NCBI GenBank assembly: GCA_910576995.1
Contig: CAJTLC010000003.1
Coordinates: forward strand, 62,001-126,000
Source: an uncultured Ruminococcus sp.
Lineage (GTDB): Bacteria > Bacillota > Clostridia > Oscillospirales > Ruminococcaceae
DNA: 64,000 nt
Reading direction: 5' to 3'
Shown here: positions 41,619-50,147 of the stretch, one piece after another
Layout: the number at the start of each line of letters is the position of its first letter
Numbering within the stretch: position 1 is the stretch's first letter
Translations under genes and position numbers: made by a program
The notes under the pieces: generated by a model
Database searches by the model: none
What the model was told of the DNA's origin: nothing
Seen by the model: the letters and a program-made list of their open reading frames with translations, nothing else

Positions 41619-41741
41619 AATTTCACCTCGTTCAAATTATATCATAATAACTTATGATTGTAAAGCTTTTTCGAAAAGGTTGACATTTTTTAAATAATAA
41701 TGTATAATAAAAATATATATTGTATACTCGGAGGAATACTT

Positions 41742-42959
41742 ATGATGAATATCGCTGTTGCGCAGTCGGGCGGGCCCACGTGCGCTATAAATGCTTCCCT
41801 GCTCGGAGTTTTTCAGGAAGCTCTGAAAGAACCTTCAATTGACGCTATTTTTGGTTCTGTAAACGGAATTGAAGGTATTATAAACGATCATCTTATCGAT
41901 CTCAAAACGCTGATAACTACCAATAACGATATGGAACTGCTGCGGCAAACTCCCTCTACTGTTCTCGGTTCATGCCGATTCAAGCTGCCCGACCGCGAGG
42001 ACGACGAGACGCCTTACAAACAGATAGTTGAAACGCTCAGACAACGTCAGATAGGAGCTTTTTTCTATATCGGCGGAAACGATTCGATGGATACTGTTAA
42101 TAAGCTTTCAGAATATTTCCGGGAACTTTCACTCGATATAAAGATCATCGGAATACCCAAAACTATTGATAACGACCTCCGTATTACAGATCACACGCCC
42201 GGATTCGGCTCTGCTGCGAAATATGTTGCCGCTACGATGCGCGAGATCGTTCGAGACAGTTCGGTATATAGTCTGCCGTCGGTCACGATCGTTGAGATCA
42301 TGGGACGTCACGCAGGCTGGCTTACGGCTTCAAGCGCTGTTCTTCATGCACTCGGCGAATCGGCTCCGCATCTGGTTTATGTTCCTGAAGCGAAATTTTC
42401 ACTCGATCTTTTCATGAAGGATGTTCGTCAGGAAATGGCTAAAAACAAAGCTGTTATAGTTGCAGTATCAGAAGGTATGGAAGTTCCGGACGGCGTTCAG
42501 TCGGGAGTTGTCGATAATTTTGGACATAAGTATTTATCCGGTATCGGAAAATATCTTGAAGAATGCGTCCGCAGGGAAATAGGCTGCAAAGTACGCTCTA
42601 TCGAACTTAATGTAATGCAAAGATGTTCTTCTCACATCTGCTCGAAAACAGACATTGACGAATCCGAAGCTATAGGAGCGGCGGGAGTTAAGCTTGCTCT
42701 TTCGGGAGAAACAGGTAAAGTGATGATATTCCGCAGAATCAACGATATGCCTTACACTGTTGTAATTGATTCTGCCAACGCTTCCGAAATTGCCAATAAC
42801 GAAAAGTTTCTGCCCAAAAACTTTATAGTTCCGTCAGGAAATAATATAAGCGACGCTGCAATAAAATATTTTCTCCCGCTTATTCAAGGCGAGCTTAATA
42901 TAATTATGGAAAACGGACTGCCTAAGCATTTCACGATTCAGGAATCTTTGCTGCGATAA
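41742..42959 (+). CDS. pfp: Pyrophosphate-dependent 6-phosphofructokinase
   Basis: 405 aa. Phosphorylates fructose 6-phosphate in glycolysis using pyrophosphate, reversibly. Sequence marks: AVAQSGGPTCAIN, GGNDS at 111-115 (ATP enzymes read GGDGS; Asp at the fourth position excludes ATP) and PKTIDND at 139-145 with the Lys typical of PPi enzymes. These agree with a PPi donor. MGRHAGWL and the C-terminal substrate loop are present. An earlier ATG exists at 41700 but GGAGGA lies directly before 41742. Followed by a strong terminator. Confidence 0.92.
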   Translation: MMNIAVAQSGGPTCAINASLLGVFQEALKEPSIDAIFGSVNGIEGIINDHLIDLKTLITTNNDMELLRQTPSTVLGSCRFKLPDREDDETPYKQIVETLRQRQIGAFFYIGGNDSMDTVNKLSEYFRELSLDIKIIGIPKTIDNDLRITDHTPGFGSAAKYVAATMREIVRDSSVYSLPSVTIVEIMGRHAGWLTASSAVLHALGESAPHLVYVPEAKFSLDLFMKDVRQEMAKNKAVIVAVSEGMEVPDGVQSGVVDNFGHKYLSGIGKYLEECVRREIGCKVRSIELNVMQRCSSHICSKTDIDESEAIGAAGVKLALSGETGKVMIFRRINDMPYTVVIDSANASEIANNEKFLPKNFIVPSGNNISDAAIKYFLPLIQGELNIIMENGLPKHFTIQESLLR

Positions 42960-42963
42960 AAAT

Positions 42964-43000
42964 AAAAACTGCCGCATCTTAATTGATACGGCAGTTTTTA
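42964..43000 (+). terminator. Terminator after pfp
   Basis: AAAACTGCCG pairs with CGGCAGTTTT around ATCTTAATTGATA, followed by a T-run; four bases past the stop codon. Confidence 0.85.
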
Positions 43001-43002
43001 TT

Positions 43003-43091
43003 AGAGCGTGTTCAGATAAAATGAATGTGCGGATTTTCGAGCATAATTTTGGCGAAAAGACGTGCATTATATTTTTATGTGAACACGCTCG
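43003..43091. repeat. Short interspersed repeat with inverted ends, related to copies A and B
   Basis: Ends GAGCGTGTTCA and TGAACACGCTC frame 89 bases. The interior TTTTCGAGCATAATTTTGGC and CGAAAAGACGTGC resembles parts of copy A (TTTTCAAGCATAATTTG, GCCGAAAAGACGT), so it is probably a smaller relative of that family. Confidence 0.75.
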
Positions 43092-43111
43092 AAACTTGAA
43101 AACAGATCTAT

Positions 43112-44599
43112 TTATTGAACTACACAATTAACTATCCCCTGATAAAGCGGCGCTGATTTACTTGCGAAATCATAGCCGAAATAGCCCGGATTGCGAACCT
43201 GCATAACGACTATGTAAGAGCCGTTATAATCGCTGTAATCAGTATATGAACCGTTTCCGTCGTCGTTGGCATTTTTGAGAACGCCTGTAATATACAGGAA
43301 ATCACCTTCCCATGTTTCCGCAGTACCTGTTTTTGCATAAAATGAATAACCGGCAGGAAGCGAAATTCCCAGACCAGCTCCGACGCCGCTCATGCCGTCG
43401 AGAAGATTCTGGCGGTATTCTTTCGGAATAGTACCGATAACATCAAGAGGTTTCGAACCTGATTGCAGGATAGTATTAAAATCGTTAGTATCAACAATAC
43501 TTTTCATTACAAACGGTTTGACCATGTCGCCGTATGCTGCCTCGCGTCCAAGAGCAGCAAGATATATGGGACAAGTCAATACATAGGATTGTCCGAATGC
43601 CGTTCTGCGAAGATCGTCGTTGCAGTATATCTCAACGTTATTGCTTATAACTCCAAAATCGCACTCTATAGGCGAAACAAAATGAAATATCGTGTCAAGA
43701 TCTTCAAGAACTGCATCCTTCCCGATCGTATCAAAAGAACGTGCAAAGAATATGTTGCTTGAATTAACGAATGCGGAATTCAGGCTGCGCTGCATCGGAT
43801 ATCCATAATTAGTATCATGATCCCAGTTGACTATTGAAGTTCCGTCGAATTCCCATTTGCCCTCGTCATAAAGTGAATAGATCTCATGTTTGTCGGAAAT
43901 TACCTCGGACATGATTTTAAAGCACGAGCCGGGAGGATAATTCTGAAACGCCTTGTTGCCGTACGTTCCCCATGCAAGATCTTCTTCGGTTTTAACGCCT
44001 TTGTAATCGTCGGGATTATATGAAGGATAATTGACCTGCGCCATAAGCGAACCGTCGCTTCTCATTACAACGGCTGATCCTATAATATTCTGCCCCGCCA
44101 TGTAATCATATATTTTATTCTGCGTGTCAGCGTCAAAAGTAAGCTGTATGGATTGTCCGACATTACTGTCTCCGTCTACGGAAGATGGATTGGGAACACG
44201 AAGTTTCTCCTCAAAAGCAAGATCAAGCCCCTCTGACATTTCATTCAGAACATTTGCAAATGCAACTTTATTTGAATCGTTTGTCATGCGGTCTTCCTTG
44301 CCGTTAGCGTCAGTTCCGCTGAACATGAGAAGATCTCCGTCAGCGTCATACAGATTTCCGCGTTTTACCGGTTCTGTCGTAGTCGTGGTCGCCTCTGTAG
44401 TTGTCGCCGTAGTCATAGTTGTAGTCGTCTTGGTGCTCTGCTGCTTGTTTTCCTCTGAATTTGAAGAATCGTCCCGATTGATAGTATGCTGAGACGGTGA
44501 AGGATCAAGCTGTTTTGGAACTCCTCCGCACGACGGCAGTGAAAAAATCGTAACGGCGGCAGCCATCGCAGCAGCAATTTTCTGTCTTGTATTTATCAT
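43112..44599 (-). CDS. Lipoprotein penicillin-binding transpeptidase
   Basis: 495 aa D,D-transpeptidase-like protein. Catalytic motifs: Ser225-Cys-Phe-Lys228 (PPGSCFKIM), SSN at 280-282 (VNSSNIFFARS) and KTG in FYAKTGTAETWEG. The N-terminus has lipobox SLPSCGG (Cys24) instead of a membrane helix, then a Thr-rich stalk (52-78), so the enzyme hangs from the membrane by lipid. The N-terminal pedestal typical of class B PBPs is reduced to a short region (80-150). Family: PbpA/FtsI-like transpeptidase. No dedicated cell-division neighbours are present. GAGAGGGG precedes the ATG. Confidence 0.85.
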   Translation of the reverse strand: MINTRQKIAAAMAAAVTIFSLPSCGGVPKQLDPSPSQHTINRDDSSNSEENKQQSTKTTTTMTTATTTEATTTTTEPVKRGNLYDADGDLLMFSGTDANGKEDRMTNDSNKVAFANVLNEMSEGLDLAFEEKLRVPNPSSVDGDSNVGQSIQLTFDADTQNKIYDYMAGQNIIGSAVVMRSDGSLMAQVNYPSYNPDDYKGVKTEEDLAWGTYGNKAFQNYPPGSCFKIMSEVISDKHEIYSLYDEGKWEFDGTSIVNWDHDTNYGYPMQRSLNSAFVNSSNIFFARSFDTIGKDAVLEDLDTIFHFVSPIECDFGVISNNVEIYCNDDLRRTAFGQSYVLTCPIYLAALGREAAYGDMVKPFVMKSIVDTNDFNTILQSGSKPLDVIGTIPKEYRQNLLDGMSGVGAGLGISLPAGYSFYAKTGTAETWEGDFLYITGVLKNANDDGNGSYTDYSDYNGSYIVVMQVRNPGYFGYDFASKSAPLYQGIVNCVVQ

Positions 44600-44842
44600 G
44601 ATAATTATGCCCCTCTCTGATGTTCAGACAAATAAAATAAGTTTTATAAATTGCCTGTATATACATATATTATACAACATATTCGCAGATATGTCAACAT
44701 TATTTGTATTTTAACTCATAATATCATTTTTCGCGTAAAATAGCTGAATTTTCCAATGTCATCTATACCGTTTCAGAAATATTTTACATTTATTTTGCAT
44801 ATTATTTTATACGAAACCAAGTGACTTAAGAGGAGAGATTTT

Positions 44843-45997
44843 ATGAAGAAAATTATTTGTGCGGCTGCTGCCATGTTTATCCTTTCGTCGTGCGCAGTCA
44901 ATAATGAGGAGAGTATTTTACCCGATATCAACAATTCCGAATCATTTTCCCAAGAGAAAGAATATTTTTTTTCGGCAGATGAAGACGACTATATACCACT
45001 GAATTTTACAAATCAGCACGGATTATGGCTGCCATACATGGATTTTGAAAATTATATGTATGGCAGATCTGAAAAAGAATATAGGGAATCTGTAAAAAAA
45101 ATCCTGACCGAAGCCAAAGAGGACGACATAAATACAATATATTTTCATGTTCATCCAAATGGGGACGCTTATTATAATTCTCAAATTTTTCCTAAGGGAA
45201 CTTTTTACGACGGAGATTACGATCCGCTGGAAATCATGCTGGATATCGCGCATTCTATGGGAATTTCCGTTCATGCGTGGCTCAATCCGTACCGTTTACA
45301 AACTATTGAACAGGCATATGATCTTCCAGATGATTTTATAGTAAAAAAATGGCTGAACGAGGGCAGTCCGATCGTCAAAGAGGTCAGCGGCAGATATTAT
45401 CTTGACCCTTCATATCACGAAGTAAACGAACTTATTAATAATGCTGCCAATGAAATTCTTGAAAAATATAATGTGGACGGAATACACATTGACGATTATT
45501 TTTACCCGTCCTCCGAAGAGGACTTCGACCGTGAAGAATTTGAAAAAAGCGGAAGCAGCGATCTTGCTCAATGGCGGCGCGATAATATCAATTCAATGGT
45601 AAAGGGGCTTTACGATACCGTAAAAAGTCATGGAAAACGACTGAAATTCGGCATCAGTCCTCAAGGAAACATTGATACGGATTATAATAAGCAATATGCT
45701 GACGTCAAACTATGGAGCAGCGAAGAGGGTTATGCGGATTATATCGTTCCGCAGATATATTATGGATTTAAAAATGCCGCGCTGCCTTTTGAATCAGCTT
45801 TACAGCAATGGGAAAATCTGACTAAAGACAGCGGCGTTTCACTTATAATCGGGCTTGCAGAATATAAACTTGGAAAAACTGATCAGTGGGCAGGCGAAAT
45901 TGGCGAAAACGAATGGATAGATGATCCGGACATTATAAAAAAACAGGTTGAACTTGTAAACTCATCGTCAGCAGATGGATATGCTTTTTATCGTTAA
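44843..45997 (+). CDS. GHL10/DUF187 glycoside hydrolase-like lipoprotein
   Basis: 384 aa. Lipobox LSSCA gives a lipidated Cys at 17. A TIM-barrel domain (about 55-384) of the PF02638 type follows: GLWLPYMDFENYM, TIYFHVHPNGDAYYNSQIFP, ISVHAWLNPYRLQT, VDGIHIDDYFYP, LKFGISPQGN, YADYIVPQIYYG. Relatives are often near wall or spore genes, and some act on glycosaminoglycan-like chains; the activity here is unknown. The protein stops at DGYAFYR, slightly earlier than most family members in which this strand is followed by more residues, and a repeat begins just past the stop. Confidence 0.85.
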   Translation: MKKIICAAAAMFILSSCAVNNEESILPDINNSESFSQEKEYFFSADEDDYIPLNFTNQHGLWLPYMDFENYMYGRSEKEYRESVKKILTEAKEDDINTIYFHVHPNGDAYYNSQIFPKGTFYDGDYDPLEIMLDIAHSMGISVHAWLNPYRLQTIEQAYDLPDDFIVKKWLNEGSPIVKEVSGRYYLDPSYHEVNELINNAANEILEKYNVDGIHIDDYFYPSSEEDFDREEFEKSGSSDLAQWRRDNINSMVKGLYDTVKSHGKRLKFGISPQGNIDTDYNKQYADVKLWSSEEGYADYIVPQIYYGFKNAALPFESALQQWENLTKDSGVSLIIGLAEYKLGKTDQWAGEIGENEWIDDPDIIKKQVELVNSSSADGYAFYR

Positions 45998-46023
45998 AAC
46001 TTTAAATCAGAATAAAAGGAGAT

Positions 46024-46140
46024 GAATAAAAATTCTTTATAGCGAGGCGGAGGAGGAAAACCGGCTGACGCCCGGTGACGACGACAACGCAGCTATGGAA
46101 AATTTTTATAAGCGAACTTGTTTTAATTTCAAGTAGGGCG
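46024..46140 (+). repeat. Interspersed repeat, second copy partly at 15766-15819
   Basis: A 117-base stretch with imperfect inverted ends (AATAAAAATTCTTTATAGCG and GCAGCTATGGAAAATTTTTA) and an internal GGCTGACGCC. Its last 52 bases recur inverted at 15766-15819. The interior wording GGCTGACGCCCGG and GACGACGACAACGCAG also recalls the 18151-18314 element. Confidence 0.7.
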
Positions 46141-46141
46141 A

Positions 46142-46555
46142 TTATATATAAACTATTTCTTTTCCCTGTTTTTGTGCATGATCAACAAATTTTGCTGCGC
46201 CGCCATAGGAATGAGTAACAAATGCAATTATGATGTCGGCATGATTTTCCATCCATTTATTGCGATATGATATCGCATAGCGAAGAGGGACGTTTTCTAT
46301 CCCCTCCGGAAATACCGTAGAATCGTATTTTTCGGAAGAATCGGAAAGATACGCTATCACAACGCTGTATCTTATATTCGGGTAAATTTTATGAACTCTC
46401 TTTAGCGCATGATAGGCCATTTTATCAAAATTCCCATGATTTCCTACGTAAAATTCAGTTGCATCTCTATTTTTGATCAGATCGATGATCGTGTTCTCCA
46501 CCTGTTCGGAAATAGATTGCGGAGCGTCTTTATGACCGAAAAAAGTACAAATCAC
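46142..46555 (-). CDS. SLOG-family protein (YpsA-like Rossmann fold)
   Basis: 137 aa. Seen: MICTFFGHKDAPQSI, EFYVGNHGNFDKMAYHALKRV, VVIAYLSDSSEKY, VPLRYAISYRNKWM, VTHSYGGAAKFVDHAQKQGK, a widespread clostridial SLOG (LOG-like nucleotide-binding) family; members are proposed to bind nucleotides, some in phage or stress contexts. The ATG-less start is GTG at 46555 with AAGGAAGG upstream. It is divergent from a ribbon-helix-helix gene across a palindromic operator, so the two are probably a regulated pair. Confidence 0.8.
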   Translation of the reverse strand: MICTFFGHKDAPQSISEQVENTIIDLIKNRDATEFYVGNHGNFDKMAYHALKRVHKIYPNIRYSVVIAYLSDSSEKYDSTVFPEGIENVPLRYAISYRNKWMENHADIIIAFVTHSYGGAAKFVDHAQKQGKEIVYI

Positions 46556-46597
46556 TTTTATAACCTTCCTTACATCATAATTATTAACATAAATTAT

Positions 46598-46637
46598 AAC
46601 ATATATTATTGAGAGATGTCAAGTTATAATATATGTT
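46598..46637. promoter_or_regulatory. Palindromic operator and divergent promoters
   Basis: AACATATATTAT and ATAATATATGTT form an inverted repeat with a 16-base spacer. On the minus strand a perfect TTGACA (46622-46617) and TATAAT (18-base spacer, about 46598-46593) drive the SLOG gene; on the plus strand TATAAT sits at 46625-46630. A ribbon-helix-helix repressor encoded next door is the likely ligand. Confidence 0.75.
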
Positions 46638-46650
46638 AGAGGTGATAATT

Positions 46651-46857
46651 ATGAGTGGAATACTTAAAATCAGCAAACGCTCAAATATCAAGGGCGACGA
46701 CGGTTACAAGGTCTTTTCGATCCGAATACGTGAAAAAGTTGCAGAAAATCTTGATAATATTGCAAAAGAAACTAATCGCTCGCGTAATGAACTTATCAAT
46801 CTGATGCTTGAATTTGCTATAAATAATTGCGAAATAACGTCTGCGGATGACGAATGA
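46651..46857 (+). CDS. Ribbon-helix-helix DNA-binding protein
   Basis: 68 aa. The core KVFSIRIREKVAENLDNIAKETNRSRNELINLMLEFAI in outline has one strand followed by two helices, the Arc/CopG pattern, with the strand VFSIRIR contacting DNA. The ATG at 46651 has GAGGTGATA upstream; an ATG at 46633 lies inside the operator and was not used. It is likely an autorepressor acting on the palindrome between it and the SLOG gene; this is inferred from position. Confidence 0.75.
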   Translation: MSGILKISKRSNIKGDDGYKVFSIRIREKVAENLDNIAKETNRSRNELINLMLEFAINNCEITSADDE

Positions 46858-46865
46858 TAAGTATG

Positions 46866-46915
46866 AAAACTCCCCCTGTATTTTCCATTACGGAAAAATA
46901 CAGGGGGAGTTTTTT
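46866..46915. terminator. Bidirectional terminator
   Basis: AACTCCCCCTGTATTTTCC pairs with its complement around ATTAC, flanked by A and T runs. It ends the ribbon-helix-helix gene and, on the other strand, the ABC ATPase whose last codons lie inside the stem (stop at 46888). Confidence 0.88.
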
Positions 46916-47997
46916 AGAATGCCAAGCTTTTCAGAATATTCTAAAAGTTGTTTATTCCCAATATTCATCGTTCCAAAGCTTCTGCATGAACATATAACCT
47001 CTTTACAGCCTTTGATCATTTTCTTTGCCAATTCAATTTTTTCTACGCTTATCGGCTCATAACTGCGCTCTGTTATAAGTTCCGAAGCAAGCAGTTTCGC
47101 TATTGGGTGATCAATATCGTTTTCATGTATAACGCCTGTCGCAAATGGAATACCCATACGCTGCAAACGGCGGTATACCGGAATTCCACTGCCTGCGCCG
47201 CCTATTACGAACACTTCGGCTTTTCCATAGACAGCTTCCATTTCCCGTGAACCGTACAAAACGCTGAAGCTTCCTTTTTCTATATCATAAAGAGAGCGAA
47301 TGTTTTCATCTGTGAAAACGTTATCCGGAGTTCCGAAATCCGCTATTATACCGTTTTTTACACATACTGACGTATCGGAAATTTTTTGTGCAAGATCGAT
47401 CTCATGAAGCGACATAATAACTGCAATATTCCGCTTCTGTGCAAGCATTTTCAGCATACTAAGCAATTCAAGCTTATGACGCTCGTCAAGAAATGAAGTT
47501 GGCTCGTCCAGTATCAGTATTTCAGGTTCCTGACATATTGCCCGTGAAAGCATTACGCGCTGCCGCTGACCGTCGCTGATCTGCGTAAAATCGCATTCCG
47601 CCAATTCTTCGGTATGCAGCAGCTTCATAGATTCCTCAACGCATTGCCTGTCCTTATCCGATAAAAACCCCAGCATTCCCGTATAAGGATACCTGCCGCT
47701 TTCCACAACTTCACGGCAATTCATCATTTCTGTCTGCAATCTCTCTGTAAGCATCACTGACATATGTTGTGAAAGTTCGCGTTCGCCAAGTTTATCCTGA
47801 CGCTCTCCGCCTATGTAAACAATTCCGCCAAGCGGTTTCAGCTGCGCCGCAATACTTCGCAGCAGCGTTGATTTTCCCGAACCATTCGGACCGATAAGAG
47901 TCATTATCTCTCCTGACGATATGGAAATTTCAACATTTTCAATAATAATTTTTTTTCCGTACCCGACATTAAGTTTTTCAGTTCGCAAAAGTTCCAT
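46888..47997 (-). CDS. ABC importer ATPase (FecE/BtuD family) with C-terminal extension
   Basis: 369 aa. The first 250 residues are a standard siderophore/B12-type ATPase: Walker A GPNGSGKST, signature SDGQRQRVMLSR, Walker B ILILDEPTSFLDE, switch His in SLHEIDLA. The remaining 110 residues (VFVIGGAGSGIPVYRRLQRM onward, with HPIAKLLASEL and CRSFGTMN) form an additional Rossmann-like domain of unclear role that is found in a subset of clostridial/archaeal heme or corrinoid ATPases. It starts one base after the permease stop. Cytoplasmic; energises import together with the upstream permease and binding protein. Confidence 0.9.
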   Translation of the reverse strand: MELLRTEKLNVGYGKKIIIENVEISISSGEIMTLIGPNGSGKSTLLRSIAAQLKPLGGIVYIGGERQDKLGERELSQHMSVMLTERLQTEMMNCREVVESGRYPYTGMLGFLSDKDRQCVEESMKLLHTEELAECDFTQISDGQRQRVMLSRAICQEPEILILDEPTSFLDERHKLELLSMLKMLAQKRNIAVIMSLHEIDLAQKISDTSVCVKNGIIADFGTPDNVFTDENIRSLYDIEKGSFSVLYGSREMEAVYGKAEVFVIGGAGSGIPVYRRLQRMGIPFATGVIHENDIDHPIAKLLASELITERSYEPISVEKIELAKKMIKGCKEVICSCRSFGTMNIGNKQLLEYSEKLGILKNSPCIFP

Positions 47998-47998
47998 T

Positions 47999-49000
47999 TC
48001 AGTTTTTTCTCCTCGACTTCTGCCGCAGCATCACCCATATAACGACCGGCGCGCCTAATATTGCTGTGACTGTACTTATGCTGATCTCCGACGGAGCAAA
48101 GAGCATTCTTGCGGTAAGATCGCTGAACAGGCAGAATACCGATCCGCCCAGAAATGACGCCGGAATTATAACTATTGGCTTAGCCGTTCCAAAAAAACTT
48201 TTTACAAGATGCGGAACAGCAATCCCAACAAATGAAACAGGTCCTGCAAAGGCTGTAACGCAGGCTGAAAGCACGCTTGAAAGGAGTATCAGATAAATAC
48301 GTAGACTTTTTACATTCACTCCCATATTTTCCGCATAGCTTTCGCCCATTCGATATGCTCCCAATGGTTTGGACAGCAGAAATGTGAATATCATTGCAGC
48401 GCCTATTGTTATGGAAATTACTCCAAGTTCGCGATTGTTTGCCGCCGAAAACGTACCCATTGACCAGTTATGCAGGTTTATTATGTTGGATTCATCGGCA
48501 AATGAAACGGCAAGCTCCGTTATTGCCGAGCATATGTAGCCGATCATTACGCCGCTTACCACCAGCAGTGACATATTCCGAATTTTCCGCGAAATAAGCA
48601 GTATCATTCCCATAGAAGCAAGAGAGCCTGCAAAAGAAGCTGCTATCATTGATGCTGAATTCATGGGGATTCCGCGGCTAAGCGCAAATATCATAGAAAT
48701 TGCTACCGTCAGTTTTGCGCCTGATGAAATTCCGAGAACAAATGGTCCTGCTATTGGATTGGCAAAAAAACTTTGTAAAAGATAACCGGATACAGAAAGC
48801 GCTCCGCCAAGTATGGCTGCTTCTACCGCTCTGGGAAGTCTTATTTTGCAGATTATGGGATCGTTTTCAGAAAAAAGTTTTATCAATTCGGCAAGCGTAT
48901 AATTTCCTGCGCTTCCCATGCAAATGCTAAAATAGAATAATATGATCAGCATTGCCGCCAATACAGCAAAGCAAAGAAAATATCTCAGCGATCTTTTCAT
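47999..49000 (-). CDS. ABC importer permease, FecCD/BtuC family
   Basis: 333 aa with about ten membrane segments, as in BtuC. Family stretches: ICKIRLPRAVEAAILGGALSVSGYLLQ, NPIAGPFVLGISSGAKL, GPVSFVGIAVPHLVKSFFG, and the coupling region before the last helix. An open frame begins at a TTG 18 bases earlier, but the ATG at 49000 has AGGAG at the right distance and was chosen. It follows the binding-protein gene by ten bases and is immediately followed by the ATPase gene. Confidence 0.92.
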   Translation of the reverse strand: MKRSLRYFLCFAVLAAMLIILFYFSICMGSAGNYTLAELIKLFSENDPIICKIRLPRAVEAAILGGALSVSGYLLQSFFANPIAGPFVLGISSGAKLTVAISMIFALSRGIPMNSASMIAASFAGSLASMGMILLISRKIRNMSLLVVSGVMIGYICSAITELAVSFADESNIINLHNWSMGTFSAANNRELGVISITIGAAMIFTFLLSKPLGAYRMGESYAENMGVNVKSLRIYLILLSSVLSACVTAFAGPVSFVGIAVPHLVKSFFGTAKPIVIIPASFLGGSVFCLFSDLTARMLFAPSEISISTVTAILGAPVVIWVMLRQKSRRKN

Positions 49001-49010
49001 AAGTTTTCTC

Positions 49011-50147
49011 CTATTCAAGACGATATAGATAAGTCGTCCGATCTGCCGCGATTTCGTTGATTATACTGTTTATATCGCATATCATATCAACCGCGCCTGT
49101 AGTTTGCTGGAACATATTCTGCTCCGTACACCAAACGTTTCCGTTCTGAACAGCCTTAAAATCCTCAAGCAGCGCGCATTTTTCTATAAGCTGATCTACG
49201 GAGTCGTACGATCCGTCGACCGTACTGTTGTAAATAAGTATATCGGCGTCTTTCGCAGCTTCATAGAAGGCTTCGGGCTGCATATTCATAGTTGAAACCG
49301 CGCTTTCTTCGCTGTTTTCTTCGCTCTTAATTATATATTCTCCGCCTGCAAGTTCAATCATTTTTGAAATATAATCACCGGGACGGCGTACATTGATATA
49401 CCCCGACGAACTAACATAAAAAAATGCTGCCGTTTTCCTATCCGAACCCTGAATATCGGCAGATGAAACGCTGTTGAAAAGCGCAATTTTATCATCGAAA
49501 AACTTATCCGCTTCATCAGATTTTTCAAGAATCAGCCCATAAAGTTTTATCCATTCCATTCTGCCGAGAGGGTGAGTTTCGTAGCTTGAATGATCCACGA
49601 TAACAGGTATTCCCAATTCTTCAAGCTGCTCCTTTATATCGGGATTGTGGTATATCATCGTATTTTCAATGGCTATTCCGCATTTTTCATCGACAAGAAG
49701 CTCAAAATCCGGGGCGCGATATTTGCCTGCATAAATAATTTCTCCGTTGTCCATTGCATTTTTTACTGAAGGAAGACTCCAGTCATCGCGGTCAGTGGAA
49801 ACAAATTTTACTGAATCCAGCGAATCTATGCCGTCAAACAGATCAACTGACGCCGATGAAGCAACATAAAGATTTTCAAGAGGCTGATATAGCGGTACTA
49901 TGCCGTCTGGGATTTCAATTTCGCCTGAATTTTCAGGAATAAGAAGAAATTTCTCTCCTCCCGTCTCTATCAGCGAGCAGCCGTTTTCAAGATAATCAAC
50001 TGAAAATTGATCTGCATATTCAAGTTCCATATGCCCTGATACAGAATTTTCTGATAACTGAGACGATTGTTCGTCACTTTTACCGCATGCAGTCAGCAGA
50101 AATAATGCCGCAGAAAAAGTGAAAATTATCTTACTAAATCTCATCAT
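49011..50147 (-). CDS. ABC importer substrate-binding lipoprotein, FecB/BtuF-like
   Basis: 378 aa. Lipobox LTACG gives Cys21. Two lobes joined by a long helix: YVASSASVDLFDGIDSLDSV, NPDIKEQLEELGIPVIVDHSSYETHPLGRMEWI, RPGDYISKMIELAGGEYII, ADILIYNSTVDGSYDSV, matching class III binding proteins for corrinoids, heme or siderophores. Start ATG overlaps the stop of the two-repeat lipoprotein gene by four bases (ATGA). Corrinoid is preferred over iron because the operon has a cobalamin riboswitch. Confidence 0.9.
   Translation of the reverse strand: MMRFSKIIFTFSAALFLLTACGKSDEQSSQLSENSVSGHMELEYADQFSVDYLENGCSLIETGGEKFLLIPENSGEIEIPDGIVPLYQPLENLYVASSASVDLFDGIDSLDSVKFVSTDRDDWSLPSVKNAMDNGEIIYAGKYRAPDFELLVDEKCGIAIENTMIYHNPDIKEQLEELGIPVIVDHSSYETHPLGRMEWIKLYGLILEKSDEADKFFDDKIALFNSVSSADIQGSDRKTAAFFYVSSSGYINVRRPGDYISKMIELAGGEYIIKSEENSEESAVSTMNMQPEAFYEAAKDADILIYNSTVDGSYDSVDQLIEKCALLEDFKAVQNGNVWCTEQNMFQQTTGAVDMICDINSIINEIAADRTTYLYRLE

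Noticed and set aside
49001..49018. TTG start for the permease six codons upstream
   Set aside because: A clear AGGAG before the ATG at 49000 and an unlikely start codon made the shorter form preferable.
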